Source: Seminavis robusta (lineage: Eukaryota > Bacillariophyta > Bacillariophyceae > Naviculales > Naviculaceae). Taken from it: a stretch of DNA of 39,974 nt. Made by a program: the position numbers and the translations under genes. The stretch is from the NCBI GenBank assembly GCA_903772945.1, contig CAICTM010001009.1, positions 1 through 39,974 of the forward strand, in the 5' to 3' direction. Shown here piece by piece: positions 39,386 through 39,974 of this stretch; the first letter of the stretch is position 1; every line of letters begins with the position of its first letter. A model generated the notes under the pieces. That model did not search any database. It worked only from the letters and a program-made list of their open reading frames with translations, and was not told where the DNA came from.

Positions 39386-39974
39386 TGTTTATGAGTCAAC
39401 ACGATGGAACAGAGAACGCTGGCAAGAACACGTTCTCAACGAAACCAAAGGACACGGTAAATTGGAGTATTCGACAGGAGTAAAGCATCCTGCCAACGAA
39501 CCGTTTCCAGCAGATACCACGTTGACTTCCGTATCAACTACCACGATGTATTGATCCAACACGCTACAACTAGCTTTACTGATCGCATCAATCAAAGCTC
39601 ACAACACAGATTATGAATTTACTAAGAAGCGAACTTTGCATTTACCTTGCACTCGTCTTGAATAGTTACGGTTGATCTCGTCGGTGGTAGCTACCTCTAC
39701 AAGATCCCTCTATTCAAGTATATTTCCCCACGTTAGCAGATTAACTAGTCGCAGTTACGCACTGCCACACCTTCATCAAGATGGCCGATGAAGAGCCAAG
39801 CTCAAGCATGTTCCTTTGCCGTTGGTGTCGTTGAAGCTTGGAGATCCATAACTTCATCTTTGGTGAGAAGTAGGAGATCCATCCATCCGTCGATTCCTTG
39901 TTCAGACAGTGCGATGCGCATGTGAGATGCATTGTACCCTGTGGTGAAGCATCTTCGCCGCTAGGGTGCATAGG
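39386..39974. other. Region upstream of the LRR receptor gene
   Basis: About 590 bp with only short, unrecognised frames on both strands (for example 39741-39971, minus). It probably holds the LRR gene promoter. No supported gene. Confidence 0.45.

Overview
The window looks like nuclear DNA of a eukaryotic alga, most likely a pennate diatom; a genus such as Seminavis is only a guess from gene style. Evidence: short GT-AG introns that rejoin reading frames exactly, start codons in ACC-ATGG-like contexts, a eukaryotic ORC4, a nuclear-type tRNA-Lys, a PPR protein with a signal peptide ending at an A|F junction (the secondary-plastid import signature of diatoms), a class C (GABA-B-like) GPCR, and an N-terminally anchored LRR receptor-like protein.

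Layout. 1-10.4 kb is gene-dense: ORC4 (+, open to the left edge), a membrane-anchored U-box/Sel1 protein (-), alkaline ceramidase (+), a three-exon plastid-type PPR protein (-) and a two-exon membrane-anchored SGNH/GDSL hydrolase (+). 10.4-13.7 kb is sparse: one tRNA-Lys(UUU) and a small basic hypothetical protein. 13.7-19.7 kb holds a 7TM class C GPCR, a coiled-coil hypothetical gene that appears frame-broken, and a CmcJ/AsaB-like putative 2-oxoglutarate oxygenase. 20.4-27.5 kb carries two more U-box/Sel1 paralogues in the same orientation on either side of a PIF/Harbinger-type element. That element has an intact DDE transposase, a broken convergent accessory gene and a long perfect hairpin. 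The paralogue just downstream has lost its 5' end and carries a probable C-terminal frameshift. 27.9-31.8 kb holds a two-exon mitochondrial-type D-2-hydroxyacid dehydrogenase and an Asn-rich ankyrin/LRR-like protein. 31.9-34.7 kb is repeat-rich: a long imperfect palindrome, a tandem duplication with small hairpins, a ~157-bp tandem array, AATAGG microsatellites and a ~155-bp repeated exon/intron-like unit. 35.0-36.6 kb is a P-loop ATPase pseudogene with several frameshifts. 36.8-39.4 kb is a five-exon LRR receptor-like gene whose LRR half is intact but whose N-terminal part carries a frameshift and an in-frame stop.

The genes do not form an operon or one pathway. The most notable theme is a local family that fuses a membrane anchor, a U-box E3 module and Sel1 repeats in one chain, reminiscent of a single-polypeptide version of the Hrd1/Sel1L division of labour. 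Coordinates of spliced genes were derived by hand from frame continuity and splice consensus.
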